Assembly (NCBI RefSeq): GCF_030269445.1
Contig: NZ_BSTJ01000002.1
Location: 434,001-498,000, forward strand
Length of the DNA stretch: 64,000 nucleotides
Direction: 5' to 3'
Origin: Actinoallomurus iriomotensis
GTDB lineage: Bacteria; Actinomycetota; Actinomycetes; Streptosporangiales; Streptosporangiaceae
A model generated the notes under the pieces. The model was not told the DNA's origin. It saw only the letters and a program-made list of their open reading frames with translations, and ran no database searches. Shown piece by piece: positions 27,965 to 36,001 of this stretch (the stretch's first letter is position 1; each line of letters opens with the position of its first letter). The position numbers were made by a program, and so were the translations under genes.

Positions 27965-30103
27965 TCAACGGACGACGATCTTGCCGGTGCTCTGGGGAAA
28001 GACGGGATCGTTGTAGAAGTACTCGCCGGGCCGGTCGAAGGTGTGGGTGTGCGACTGCCCCGGGCTGAGCCGGCCGGTGTTGAACACGTGCTCGAAGAAC
28101 GACGCCGCGCCGTGACTGTGGGCGTTGTCGGCCGGGTTGACGAAGGTGACGGTCGTACCGGCGGGCACGGTCAGGTGCTGCGGGGCCATGGCGTTCTGCG
28201 CCACGATGTTCTCGGTGGCGCCGGGCGCGCCGGCGGCGGAGTCCCAGATCCTGCCGAGGGTGACCGTGTCGTGCGCGGTCTCGCCCGTGACCGCCGCCGT
28301 ACGGATCTGGTTGCGCTTGGACGGCGGGGTCGGCGCCGGGGCCGGGCGCACCGTGCCGCCGAGCCGGAACGCCCACAGGTGGTCGCCCTTGGGGATGTCG
28401 GGGTACGGCAGCCCGTTGCCGCCGGCGAACACCGCGATGTACTGCTCGCCGTCGATCTCGTAGCCGACCGGGCTGGTGTGCACGCCCGCGCCGCACTGCC
28501 AGCTCCACAGCTCCCGGCCGTCGCGGTCGTCCATGGCGCGCAGCACGCCGTCCGGCCCGCCCTGGAACAGGAGCCGGCCCGCGGTGCTGAGGATGCCGTT
28601 GCCGTGGGCCAGCGACCAGTCGCCCTCCTTACGCCACACGGGCCGGTTCGTCCGCGGGTCCACCGCGACGAGGCCGCCGGAGAAGTACTCCCCCAGCGGG
28701 CGCGCGGTGTTGACCCGGCCACCGTTCGTGTCGGAGTAGGAGGAGTTGATGAGTCCGTACCCGACGTAGACGAACCCGGTGTGCGGGCTGAAGGAGACGT
28801 GTGACCAGTCGGCGCCGCCGCCGGCGCCCGGGAACAGGATCGTCGCGTCGTCCCAGAACGGCGTGAAGATCCCTCCGGTCCGGTAGTACGGCACCGGCCG
28901 GGTGCTGTCGTCGAACCGCGGCCCCTGGTGCACGAACGGCTCCCCGCCGGGGAACGGCTGGGTCGGCCAGGTCTTCTGCCGCGGATCCTGGGGCACCGGG
29001 CGTTCGGTCATGCCGTGGATCGGCGCGCCCGTCGCCCGGTCGAGGATGTAGTACATCCCGGTCTTGCTGCCGTACACGACGACCTTGCGCCGGCGTCCCT
29101 CGATCCGCAGATCGATGAGGACCGGCGACATCACGCCGTCGTAGTCCCAGATGTCGTGGTGCACCGACTGGAAGTGCCAGCGCCGCTTCCCGGTCTTCGC
29201 CTCGATCGCGACGAGGCAGTTGGCGAACAGGTTCGTCCCGGCGCGGGTCGAACCGTTCGTACGCGGATACGGGTTGCCGAAGGTCCAGTAGACCAGGCCG
29301 AGCTCGGGGTCGAGGCCCGGGTGGATCCAGCAGACCGCGCCGCCGGTCTTCCAGGTGTCGCCCTCCCAGGTGTCGTTGCCGTACTCCCCCGGTCCCGGAG
29401 GGCCCCAGAAGGTCCACGCGACCTCGCCGGTGCGGGCGTTCAGGGCGTACGCGCGGCCGCGCGCGCCGGCCGTGCTGCCCTCGGTGCCGACGTAGATCAG
29501 CCCGTCCCAGTGCACGATGGCCCCGGCCAGGCCGCCGCGGTTGCCTCCGCACTGCCCGTTCTGGGGGTCGCAGCCGGGGTCGCCCTCGCCGGGGATCAGC
29601 AGTTCGCGCTGCCAGACGACCGCGCCCGTCTCCTGGTCCAGGGCGTACACGATGTTCGCGCCGGAGGTGGTGAAGACCAGGCCGTCGCCGAGGCCCACGC
29701 CTCGCATGTTGGTCGGCTCGGAGCCGACGTTGGTCCTCCACTTCACGGCGCCCGTCCGGCCGTCGATCGCGAAGACGTTCTGCTGGGTCGTCTGCACGTA
29801 GAGCACGCCGTCCTGCGCGACGACGGTGCTCTGCTGGGCGCTGCTCGTGCTGCCGCCCTCGAGGTTGACGTGCCACGCGCCGCCGAGCCGGTGGACGTTG
29901 TGCCGGTTGACCTGCGCGAGCGTCGAGTGGTTGTGGTTGCCGAGGTTCCCGCCGACCTTGGGGAAGTCCCGGCCGGCCGCCACGAGACCGGCGGGTTGCG
30001 CCGGGACGGCGTCCGCCTCGGCGTCCGCCCGGTCGCCGAGCGGGTGAAGAGCGGCCGCGCCTCCGGCGACCGCGGCGCCGGTGAGGAATCTCCGTCGTCT
30101 CAT
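27965..30103 (-). CDS. Tat-exported PQQ-dependent dehydrogenase with C-terminal cupredoxin-like domain
   Basis: A 712-residue secreted quinoprotein. RRRRFLTG at the N-terminus is a Tat motif, and GGGGAGG precedes the ATG. The eight-bladed propeller (about 40-600) shows PQQ-enzyme W-motifs (TGAVKWRTNVG, TGEVAWTFWG). HHDIWDYDG holds the likely catalytic Asp, with a second Asp two residues on. Instead of a haem c domain it ends in a plastocyanin-like fold (about 615-712) with NAHSHG. The usual Cys-His-Met loop reads YFYNDPVFPQSTGK, so three of four copper ligands are absent. It is upstream of pqqABCDE on the same strand. The substrate is probably an alcohol or polyol, not determined. Confidence 0.9.
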   Translation of the reverse strand: MRRRRFLTGAAVAGGAAALHPLGDRADAEADAVPAQPAGLVAAGRDFPKVGGNLGNHNHSTLAQVNRHNVHRLGGAWHVNLEGGSTSSAQQSTVVAQDGVLYVQTTQQNVFAIDGRTGAVKWRTNVGSEPTNMRGVGLGDGLVFTTSGANIVYALDQETGAVVWQRELLIPGEGDPGCDPQNGQCGGNRGGLAGAIVHWDGLIYVGTEGSTAGARGRAYALNARTGEVAWTFWGPPGPGEYGNDTWEGDTWKTGGAVCWIHPGLDPELGLVYWTFGNPYPRTNGSTRAGTNLFANCLVAIEAKTGKRRWHFQSVHHDIWDYDGVMSPVLIDLRIEGRRRKVVVYGSKTGMYYILDRATGAPIHGMTERPVPQDPRQKTWPTQPFPGGEPFVHQGPRFDDSTRPVPYYRTGGIFTPFWDDATILFPGAGGGADWSHVSFSPHTGFVYVGYGLINSSYSDTNGGRVNTARPLGEYFSGGLVAVDPRTNRPVWRKEGDWSLAHGNGILSTAGRLLFQGGPDGVLRAMDDRDGRELWSWQCGAGVHTSPVGYEIDGEQYIAVFAGGNGLPYPDIPKGDHLWAFRLGGTVRPAPAPTPPSKRNQIRTAAVTGETAHDTVTLGRIWDSAAGAPGATENIVAQNAMAPQHLTVPAGTTVTFVNPADNAHSHGAASFFEHVFNTGRLSPGQSHTHTFDRPGEYFYNDPVFPQSTGKIVVR

Positions 30104-30121
30104 GCCGTCCTCCCCAACTGG

Positions 30122-30135
30122 TCCACTCTGCGGAC
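30122..30135. promoter_or_regulatory. Repeated regulatory element, copy 1
   Basis: TCCACT-CTG-CGGAC, 19 bp upstream of the PQQ-dehydrogenase start, matches ACCACT-NNN-CGGAC found three more times in the window except at its first base. With the preceding G it forms the imperfect palindrome GTCCAC/GCGGAC. It is probably a binding site for the IclR regulator encoded at 40627. Confidence 0.5.
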
Positions 30136-30279
30136 CTGCTTTACCGTGCAGCGGTCGACACCGTAAGCCGCCCTCCTTGCGTCTGACAAGGCCCAGATTC
30201 GCCGAATCAGCGGGACATCGGCATTGCCGACACGGATTCGCCGTGAGATGGTAACCGCACCTCTAGATGGTTCACCTGT

Positions 30280-30293
30280 ACCACTAGACGGAC
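30280..30293. promoter_or_regulatory. Repeated regulatory element, copy 2
   Basis: ACCACT-AGA-CGGAC lies 34 bp upstream of the ThuA-like gene. It overlaps a local inverted repeat (TCTAGATGGT at 30262-30271 against ACCACTAGA at 30280-30288). With copy 1 it places one element near each divergent start in this 223-bp region. Confidence 0.5.
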
Positions 30294-30326
30294 CTTGGCG
30301 TTTCACGCCAGGAAGGACATCGTGGC

Positions 30327-31313
30327 ATGAGGAGACCCTTTTCCCACCTGGCCGCCGTGGCGGCGACCGCCGCGGGTACCGCCGCCGTCCTCGTCGCGAC
30401 GGCCCTGCTCGGCGGCCTTCCGGCCGCGGGCGGCGCGGCCGGCTCCAAGGACCGCGGCGCGCAGGAACTCGGCGACCCGGACTACGGCGTCTGCCGCGGC
30501 ACCGATCCGCGCTGCTACCACGACTGGGGCGACTTCGACCCGGCCAAGGGCTATCGGATCCTGGTCTACAGCCGTACCGCCGGCCCCCGGCACGCCAACC
30601 TCGGGCCGGCCCTCGGCCCGGGCCTCGACCCGCCGCTGGCATCGGCCAACGTCGCGCAGAACGCCCTGGTCGCGATGGGCAAGGCGAACGGCTTCGGCGT
30701 CGACTGGACCGAGGACGTCGCGCAGCTCGCCACCCCGCAGCAGCTGTTCCGCTACAACGCCGTCGTCTTCCTCAGCACGACGCGCGACGCGCTGGACGAC
30801 GCCGCGCAGACGTCCCTGCGCCAGTACATCCGCGGCGGTGGCGGCTTCGTGGGCATCCACAACGCGTTCGGCACCGAGTACAACTGGCCCTGGTACGAAG
30901 GCCTGCTCGGCGGCGCGAACTACTACGACCACGGTCCCGCCCAGCCCGGCACCGTCCAGACGCTCGACCACAAGGACGTCTCCACGGCCGCACTGCCGGC
31001 CCGGTGGGACTTCAGCGACGAGTGGTACAACCTGGTCCCCTTCCCCTCCCGCGTACGGTTCCTGGCCACGGTCGACGAGGGTTCCCTGCCGAACGGCGTC
31101 CGAGGCTCGCAGGGGCACCCGGGCCACGGGGACTTCCACCCGGTCGCCTGGTGCCAGTACTACGACGGCGGCCGCGCCTGGCTCACCACGCTCGGACACG
31201 ACGCGAAGGCCTACACCGACGACGGCGGCGCGTTCGCCGGCGCCCCGTCGTTCCAGCGGCTCGTCCTCGGCGGCATCGAGTCGGCCATGGGAATGAAACC
31301 CTTCTGTCGCTGA
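30327..31313 (+). CDS. Secreted ThuA-like domain protein
   Basis: A 328-residue exported protein. Residues about 1-40 form a signal peptide with a hydrophobic core. The rest is a ThuA-like fold related to class-I glutamine amidotransferases: RILVYSRTAGPRHANLGP, VDWTEDVAQLATPQQLF, YNAVVFLSTT, RGGGGFVGIHNAFGTEYNWP, HPVAWCQYYDGGRAWLTTLGHD. ThuA-like proteins accompany carbohydrate oxidation or uptake genes, but their reaction is not well established. It is divergent from the PQQ dehydrogenase and shares the repeated element with it, so both are probably co-regulated. AGGAAGG precedes the ATG. Confidence 0.85.
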   Translation: MRRPFSHLAAVAATAAGTAAVLVATALLGGLPAAGGAAGSKDRGAQELGDPDYGVCRGTDPRCYHDWGDFDPAKGYRILVYSRTAGPRHANLGPALGPGLDPPLASANVAQNALVAMGKANGFGVDWTEDVAQLATPQQLFRYNAVVFLSTTRDALDDAAQTSLRQYIRGGGGFVGIHNAFGTEYNWPWYEGLLGGANYYDHGPAQPGTVQTLDHKDVSTAALPARWDFSDEWYNLVPFPSRVRFLATVDEGSLPNGVRGSQGHPGHGDFHPVAWCQYYDGGRAWLTTLGHDAKAYTDDGGAFAGAPSFQRLVLGGIESAMGMKPFCR

Positions 31314-31320
31314 CCCGCGC

Positions 31321-31350
31321 CGGTGGCGGCCGGCTCGCCGGCCGCCACCG
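31321..31350. terminator. Strong bidirectional terminator hairpin
   Basis: A perfect 13-bp GC-rich stem (31321-31333 with 31338-31350) closes a CTCG tetraloop. It fills the 41-bp gap between the convergent ThuA-like gene and livF. It lacks a T-tract but is the only structure in the gap. Confidence 0.75.
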
Positions 31351-31354
31351 ACGT

Positions 31355-32110
31355 TTAGAGCCCCAGGTAGATCCGGCGGACGCGGACGTCGTCGCGCAGC
31401 TCGGCGGAGGTGCCGGTCATGACGACCTCGCCGTTCTCCATGACCAGGCAGTCACTGGTCGCCTCGAAGGTGAGCTTGGCGTTCTGCTCCACCAGCAGCA
31501 GGCTCAGGCCCTCCTCCCGCAGCCGGCGCAGCACTGCCAGGATGTCCTCGACGAGCTTGGGCGACAGGCCCATCGACGGCTCGTCGAGAAGCAGCAGCCT
31601 CGGCTCGGCCATGAGCGCTCGGCCCACCGCCAGCATCTGCTGCTGGCCTCCCGACAGCGCGCCGGCCAGCCGGCCGCGCATCTCCCCCAGCACCGGGAAC
31701 AGCTCGTACGCCTCGCCCAGGGCTCGCCGGGTCCGCCCGGATCGCCACGGACGGGTGTACGCCCCGAGCAGCAGGTTCCGCTCGACCGTCAGGCCGGGAA
31801 AGACGTGCCGGCCCTCGGGGACGTACCCGATGCCGTGGCGGACGACGTCTCGCGCCCGCACCGCCGTCATGTCGGTGTCACCGAACCGGATCCGCCCGCT
31901 GCGCGGCACCAGGCCCATCAGCGCCTTCAGGGTCGAGGTCTTCCCCGCTCCGTTGGCGCCGATGATACCGACCGCCTGGCCGGGGGCCACGGTGAAGTCG
32001 ACCGACCGGACCGCGCGGACGCCGCCGTAGTGCACCGACAGCCCCTCCACGGTGAGCGTGTCGCCCGGCGGGGTCTCCTTCTCGGCCGGTACGGTCCTGG
32101 GCTCGTTCAC
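31355..32110 (-). CDS. livF: Branched-chain-type ABC transporter ATPase LivF
   Basis: A 251-residue HAAT-family ATPase with Walker A GANGAGKTS, signature LSGGQQQM, Walker B LLLLDEPSMGLSP and the VEQNAKL segment specific to LivF. The GTG start overlaps the preceding stop (GTGA). It is the last gene of a seven-gene operon running leftward from 40250. The Liv family also imports aromatic acids, amides and short-chain organic acids, so the name does not imply leucine. The adjacent oxidoreductases suggest an organic acid or alcohol-related substrate. Confidence 0.93.
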   Translation of the reverse strand: MNEPRTVPAEKETPPGDTLTVEGLSVHYGGVRAVRSVDFTVAPGQAVGIIGANGAGKTSTLKALMGLVPRSGRIRFGDTDMTAVRARDVVRHGIGYVPEGRHVFPGLTVERNLLLGAYTRPWRSGRTRRALGEAYELFPVLGEMRGRLAGALSGGQQQMLAVGRALMAEPRLLLLDEPSMGLSPKLVEDILAVLRRLREEGLSLLLVEQNAKLTFEATSDCLVMENGEVVMTGTSAELRDDVRVRRIYLGL

Positions 32111-33927
32111 TGGGTCACCTCCGGCAGCGGCAGGTCGGCCATCGCCGAGTCGCCGAGGTAGGCCTCGATCACCTTGGGGTGGCCGACCACCTCGGCCGGG
32201 GTGCCTTCGGCGATGATCGAGCCGCCCGCCAGCACGGTCACGCGTTCGCACAGCGACATGACCAGGCCCATGTTGTGCTCGATGAGCACGACGGTGACGC
32301 CGCTGTCGCGGATGGAGCGGACGATCTCGGCGAGCTGCCGCACCTCCTCACCGTTGAGGCCGGCGGCCGGCTCGTCCAGCAGCAGGAGCCGCGGCGATCC
32401 CGCCATGGCGCGTGCGATCTCGATCCGGCGCTGGATCCCGTACGGCAGGGAGCTCGGCCGCGTCGCGGCGAACTCGGTCAGCCCGAAGCGGGCGAGCAGC
32501 TCGTCGGCCCTGTGGTCGAGCCGGCGTTCCCGCCGCCAGATGGCGACCGGCCACAGGACGTACCGCCAGATCGCCCGCGTCGGCGTCCGGTCCAGGGCGA
32601 CCAGCACGTTGTCCTTGACTGTCAGGTCGTCGAACAGCCGCAGGTTCTGGAAGGTGCGGGCCAGGCCGAGCAGGGACAGCCGGTACGGGCGGGCGCCGGA
32701 CACGGGCCGCCCGGCCAGGGCGATCTGCCCGGCCGACGCGCGGTAGAACCCGCTGACCACGTTGAACAGCGTCGTCTTGCCCGAGCCGTTGGGCCCGACG
32801 ATGCCCCGGATCTCGCCGTGACACACGGTCAGCGACACGCCGTCCAGGGCCTTCAGCCCCCGGAACCGCTTGCCGACCTCGCGGACCTCCAGGATCGGCG
32901 GCCCGTCGTCCCTCTCCGTCTCTCCGGCCGGCTCGTACGGCTGGAAGGGTCGCAGCGTCGCGCGTACGGCCGAGCCCCGCCGCCGCTCCAGCACGCCGCG
33001 CAGCCGCGCCGGGATTCCGGCCAGGCCGGTGGGCGCGAAGACGACCATGCCGACCACGACGACGCCGAAGCCCAGCTGGGCGTAGGTGGCGTGGTCCACG
33101 AGCTGCTCGCGTACCAGCGACAGGCCGGCGGCGCCGATGACACAGCCGACCAGGCTCTGCCGCCCGCCGATGACGACCATCGCCAGCAGCAGGAACATGT
33201 TGGCGATGTTGAACGTGTCGGGCGCGACGAAACGGACCAGACCCGCGTACAGCACGCCCGCCACTCCCCCGTACACGCTGGCGAGCAGGAACGCGGTCAT
33301 CCGCAGCAGCGGGATCTGCGCCCCGACCGCTCCCGCGGCCAGGGGGTCGTCGCGCATCGCCCGCATCCGGCGGCCGAGCGACGTACGGGCCACGAACAGG
33401 CCGAACGCCAGAGCGACCGCGAACACCACCACTTCCAGGTAGTAGTAGAGGTACTCACTCGACAGGTCGACGCCGAACAGCGGCGGCACCGGGATCGCGG
33501 AGATGCCGTCCGCGCCGCCGGCCAGCTCGGCGTTCGTGGTCCAGTTGATGAAGCCGAGGGCCAGGCCGAGCGTGACGATGCCCAGGTAGTGCGACTGCAT
33601 GCGCAGCGCCGGAATCGCCACGAGCAGGCCGATCAGCCCGGTCGCGAGCACGGCCAGCACCGCGGCCGTCCAGAAGCCCAGGCCGCTTCGCGTGGTGAGG
33701 ATCGCCGTCGCGTACGCGGCCACGCCGAAGAAGGCGATCTGCGCCAGGTTGATCTGGCCGGCGATGCCCATGGCCAGGCCCATCCCGATCGCCAGCAGCG
33801 CGAACACCAGCGCGATGTCGACGACGTGGATGGCATAGCCGCCCAGCCCGTACGGCAGGGCCCAGGCCACCACCACCAGCGCCACCAGGCCCGCCGGGCG
33901 GATGAAACGTCGGGGTGAGAGGCTCAT
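32107..33927 (-). CDS. Fused LivM permease-LivG ATPase
   Basis: A 606-residue protein joining two subunits that are usually separate. Residues about 1-310 are a LivM permease with about ten helices (QINLAQIAFFGVAAYA, YLGIVTLGLALGF). After a charged linker (about 310-345) comes a LivG ATPase with Walker A GPNGSGKTT, LARTFQNLRLF, LPYGIQRRIEIARAM in the signature position, LLLLDEPAAGLN and LIEHNMGLVM. Such fusions are known in actinobacteria. It overlaps livH and livF by 4 nt each. Confidence 0.92.
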   Translation of the reverse strand: MSLSPRRFIRPAGLVALVVVAWALPYGLGGYAIHVVDIALVFALLAIGMGLAMGIAGQINLAQIAFFGVAAYATAILTTRSGLGFWTAAVLAVLATGLIGLLVAIPALRMQSHYLGIVTLGLALGFINWTTNAELAGGADGISAIPVPPLFGVDLSSEYLYYYLEVVVFAVALAFGLFVARTSLGRRMRAMRDDPLAAGAVGAQIPLLRMTAFLLASVYGGVAGVLYAGLVRFVAPDTFNIANMFLLLAMVVIGGRQSLVGCVIGAAGLSLVREQLVDHATYAQLGFGVVVVGMVVFAPTGLAGIPARLRGVLERRRGSAVRATLRPFQPYEPAGETERDDGPPILEVREVGKRFRGLKALDGVSLTVCHGEIRGIVGPNGSGKTTLFNVVSGFYRASAGQIALAGRPVSGARPYRLSLLGLARTFQNLRLFDDLTVKDNVLVALDRTPTRAIWRYVLWPVAIWRRERRLDHRADELLARFGLTEFAATRPSSLPYGIQRRIEIARAMAGSPRLLLLDEPAAGLNGEEVRQLAEIVRSIRDSGVTVVLIEHNMGLVMSLCERVTVLAGGSIIAEGTPAEVVGHPKVIEAYLGDSAMADLPLPEVTQ

Positions 33928-34793
33928 GCGCGGCTCACCGTCGTCTCGCCGAACAGGCCGGTCGGGCGGATCATGATGATCGCGGTGAAGACGAGGAACA
34001 CCACCAGCTCGGAGTACCCCTGGAAGTGCCCGGCGGCGTAGGAGTCCAGGACGCCGATGGCCAGGCCGCCGACGACGGCGCCGGGGATGTTGCCGCAGCC
34101 GCCGAGCATGGCCGCGGCGAACCCCTTGATGCCGAGCGTGCCGCCCATCGTCGGACTCACGTACAGCATCGGGCCGACCAGGCCGCCGGCGAGGGCCGCC
34201 AGCCCGGCGCCGATCGCGAACGCGATCGCGTTGCTGCGCCCGACGTGGATGCCGACCGCGGTGGCCGCCTCGTGGTCCATCGCGACCGCCTGCATCGCGG
34301 CGCCGCGCTTGGTGCGCTGCAGGAAGGCCACGAGCAGGACGACGGCGACCGCGGCGACGGCCACGACGACCAGGTCGTAGGTCCGGATCCGCAGCCCGAG
34401 GACCTGGAGCGGCGCCGCCTTGACCGGCGAGGGGACGGCCCGCCCGGTCGCGCCCCAGATGAGGATGGCGACCGCCTGCAGGACCATGCCGAACCCGATC
34501 GTGCCGATCAGCATCAGGGTGACGTCCTTGTTCTCCAGCGGACGCAGCACCCGCTCGATGACGAGCCCGATGAGGCCGGTGACGGCGATCGCCGACACCA
34601 TGGCGACGGCGAAGGGCAGCCGGGTGGACGTGTAGAACGTCGACGCGGTGTACGCCCCGATCATCAGGACGTCGGCGTGCGCGAAGTTGACCAGCCCCAT
34701 GGTCCGGTAGACCAGGGAGAAGCCCATGGCGACCAGCGCGTAGACGGCGCCGAGGCTGAGCCCGCCGATCAGCGTCTGAAGGAAGACCTGCAT
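33924..34793 (-). CDS. livH: Branched-chain-type ABC permease LivH
   Basis: A 289-residue permease with about eight hydrophobic segments. It begins MQVFLQTLIGGLSLGAVYAL, the usual LivH start, and has the loop GAAMQAVAMDHEAATAVGI that contacts the ATPase. It starts 6 nt after the solute-binding gene and its stop overlaps the LivMG start (ATGA). It forms the translocation pore with the LivM half of the fusion. Confidence 0.93.
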   Translation of the reverse strand: MQVFLQTLIGGLSLGAVYALVAMGFSLVYRTMGLVNFAHADVLMIGAYTASTFYTSTRLPFAVAMVSAIAVTGLIGLVIERVLRPLENKDVTLMLIGTIGFGMVLQAVAILIWGATGRAVPSPVKAAPLQVLGLRIRTYDLVVVAVAAVAVVLLVAFLQRTKRGAAMQAVAMDHEAATAVGIHVGRSNAIAFAIGAGLAALAGGLVGPMLYVSPTMGGTLGIKGFAAAMLGGCGNIPGAVVGGLAIGVLDSYAAGHFQGYSELVVFLVFTAIIMIRPTGLFGETTVSRA

Positions 34794-34799
34794 GGTTCG

Positions 34800-35966
34800 T
34801 CAGCCCTCGGCCTTGACCAGGTTCCCCTTCTTGATGACCCCGATGGAGGTGGCGGAGATGCCCACCCCGGTCTGGTCGAAGGCGAAGTCGCCCATCAGGC
34901 CCTGATACCTCACCGCGCGGATCGCGTCGGCGAGCTTCCTGCCGGTCGCGACGCCCGAGTTCTTCAGCGCGGTCAGCAGGATCTGCGCGCCGTCGTAGGC
35001 CTTCGCGCCGTGCAACTCGGCCTCCTCGCCGTAGGCCGCCTTGTAGGCGGCGGCGAACTTCTTCGTGGCGTCGCTCGTGTCGTTGCTGAGGTACGGCGAG
35101 CTGACGATGGTGCCCTCGACGTTGGCGACGCCCGCGGTGTCGCGGAACACCGGCGTGCCCTGCGGCGCCGCTCCCGCGAAGGGCGCGGTGATCCCCAGGT
35201 CCCGGGCCTGCTTGACGATCAGCCCGGACTCCACCTCCTCCGAGCCGATGAAGACCGCCTGGGGCTGCTTCTGGCGGATCTTGGTGAGCTGCGCGCTGAA
35301 GTCCTTCTGGTCGGTCGTGACGACCTCGTCGGCCGCCGGGGTGATCCCCCGGCCGGACAGCGCCTTGAGGAACGCGTCGTGCTCACCCTTGCCGTAGGCG
35401 CCGTTGTTGCTGATCATCGCGATCTTCTTCAGCTTCTTGCCGTCGATGAGGTACTTGGCGAGCGTGTCGTCGTACGTCGTGCTGGTCGGCCCGTTGAGGA
35501 ACAGGAAGGGGCTCTTCAGCGCCACCATCCCCGGCGACTGACCCGAGGCGATGTTGGGGATCTCGGCCTGGCGGAGCGTGGGGGCCATCGCGATCGTGAC
35601 GGCGCTCTCGGCCGTGCCGAGCATCGCGATGTACTTCTGGCTGTCGATCTTGCGGGCCAGCGTGGTGCCCACGGTGGGGTCGCCCTGGTCGTCGAAGACG
35701 TCGAGCCGGATCTTCCGGCCGTTCACGCCACCGGCCTTGTTCCACTCGTCGACGGCGAGCTTGGCACCCTTGTACTCCCACTTGCCGAGCGAGCTCAGCT
35801 GCCCGCTCTGGGCGTCGATGACTGCGATCTTGATGGGGCCGGATCCGCTGGAGCCGGAGTCCTTGGACTCGCCGGGAGCCGCACAACCTCCGGCGAGGAC
35901 GGCGGCCATGGCCACCGCGGCGAACGCGCGAGAACCGATTCTGGTCGGGCCGACACGATGGGACAT
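34800..35966 (-). CDS. Liv-type substrate-binding lipoprotein
   Basis: A 388-residue solute-binding protein of the Leu/Ile/Val family. The signal ends in a lipobox (AVLAGGC), then a Ser/Gly-rich tether leads to IKIAVIDAQSGQLSSLGKW. Later stretches include GGVNGRKIRLDVFDDQGDP, GTAESAVTIAMAPTLRQAEI and SNNGAYGKGEHDAF. It would deliver an extracellular ligand to LivH/LivM. The ATG at 35966 is preceded by GAGGTGA. The TPP enzyme 35 nt upstream and the dehydrogenases before it suggest the ligand becomes a 2-oxo acid or alcohol. Confidence 0.92.
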   Translation of the reverse strand: MSHRVGPTRIGSRAFAAVAMAAVLAGGCAAPGESKDSGSSGSGPIKIAVIDAQSGQLSSLGKWEYKGAKLAVDEWNKAGGVNGRKIRLDVFDDQGDPTVGTTLARKIDSQKYIAMLGTAESAVTIAMAPTLRQAEIPNIASGQSPGMVALKSPFLFLNGPTSTTYDDTLAKYLIDGKKLKKIAMISNNGAYGKGEHDAFLKALSGRGITPAADEVVTTDQKDFSAQLTKIRQKQPQAVFIGSEEVESGLIVKQARDLGITAPFAGAAPQGTPVFRDTAGVANVEGTIVSSPYLSNDTSDATKKFAAAYKAAYGEEAELHGAKAYDGAQILLTALKNSGVATGRKLADAIRAVRYQGLMGDFAFDQTGVGISATSIGVIKKGNLVKAEG

Positions 35967-36001
35967 GGAGGTCACCTCTGTGGTGGGGGGCGGTTGGAGG
36001 A

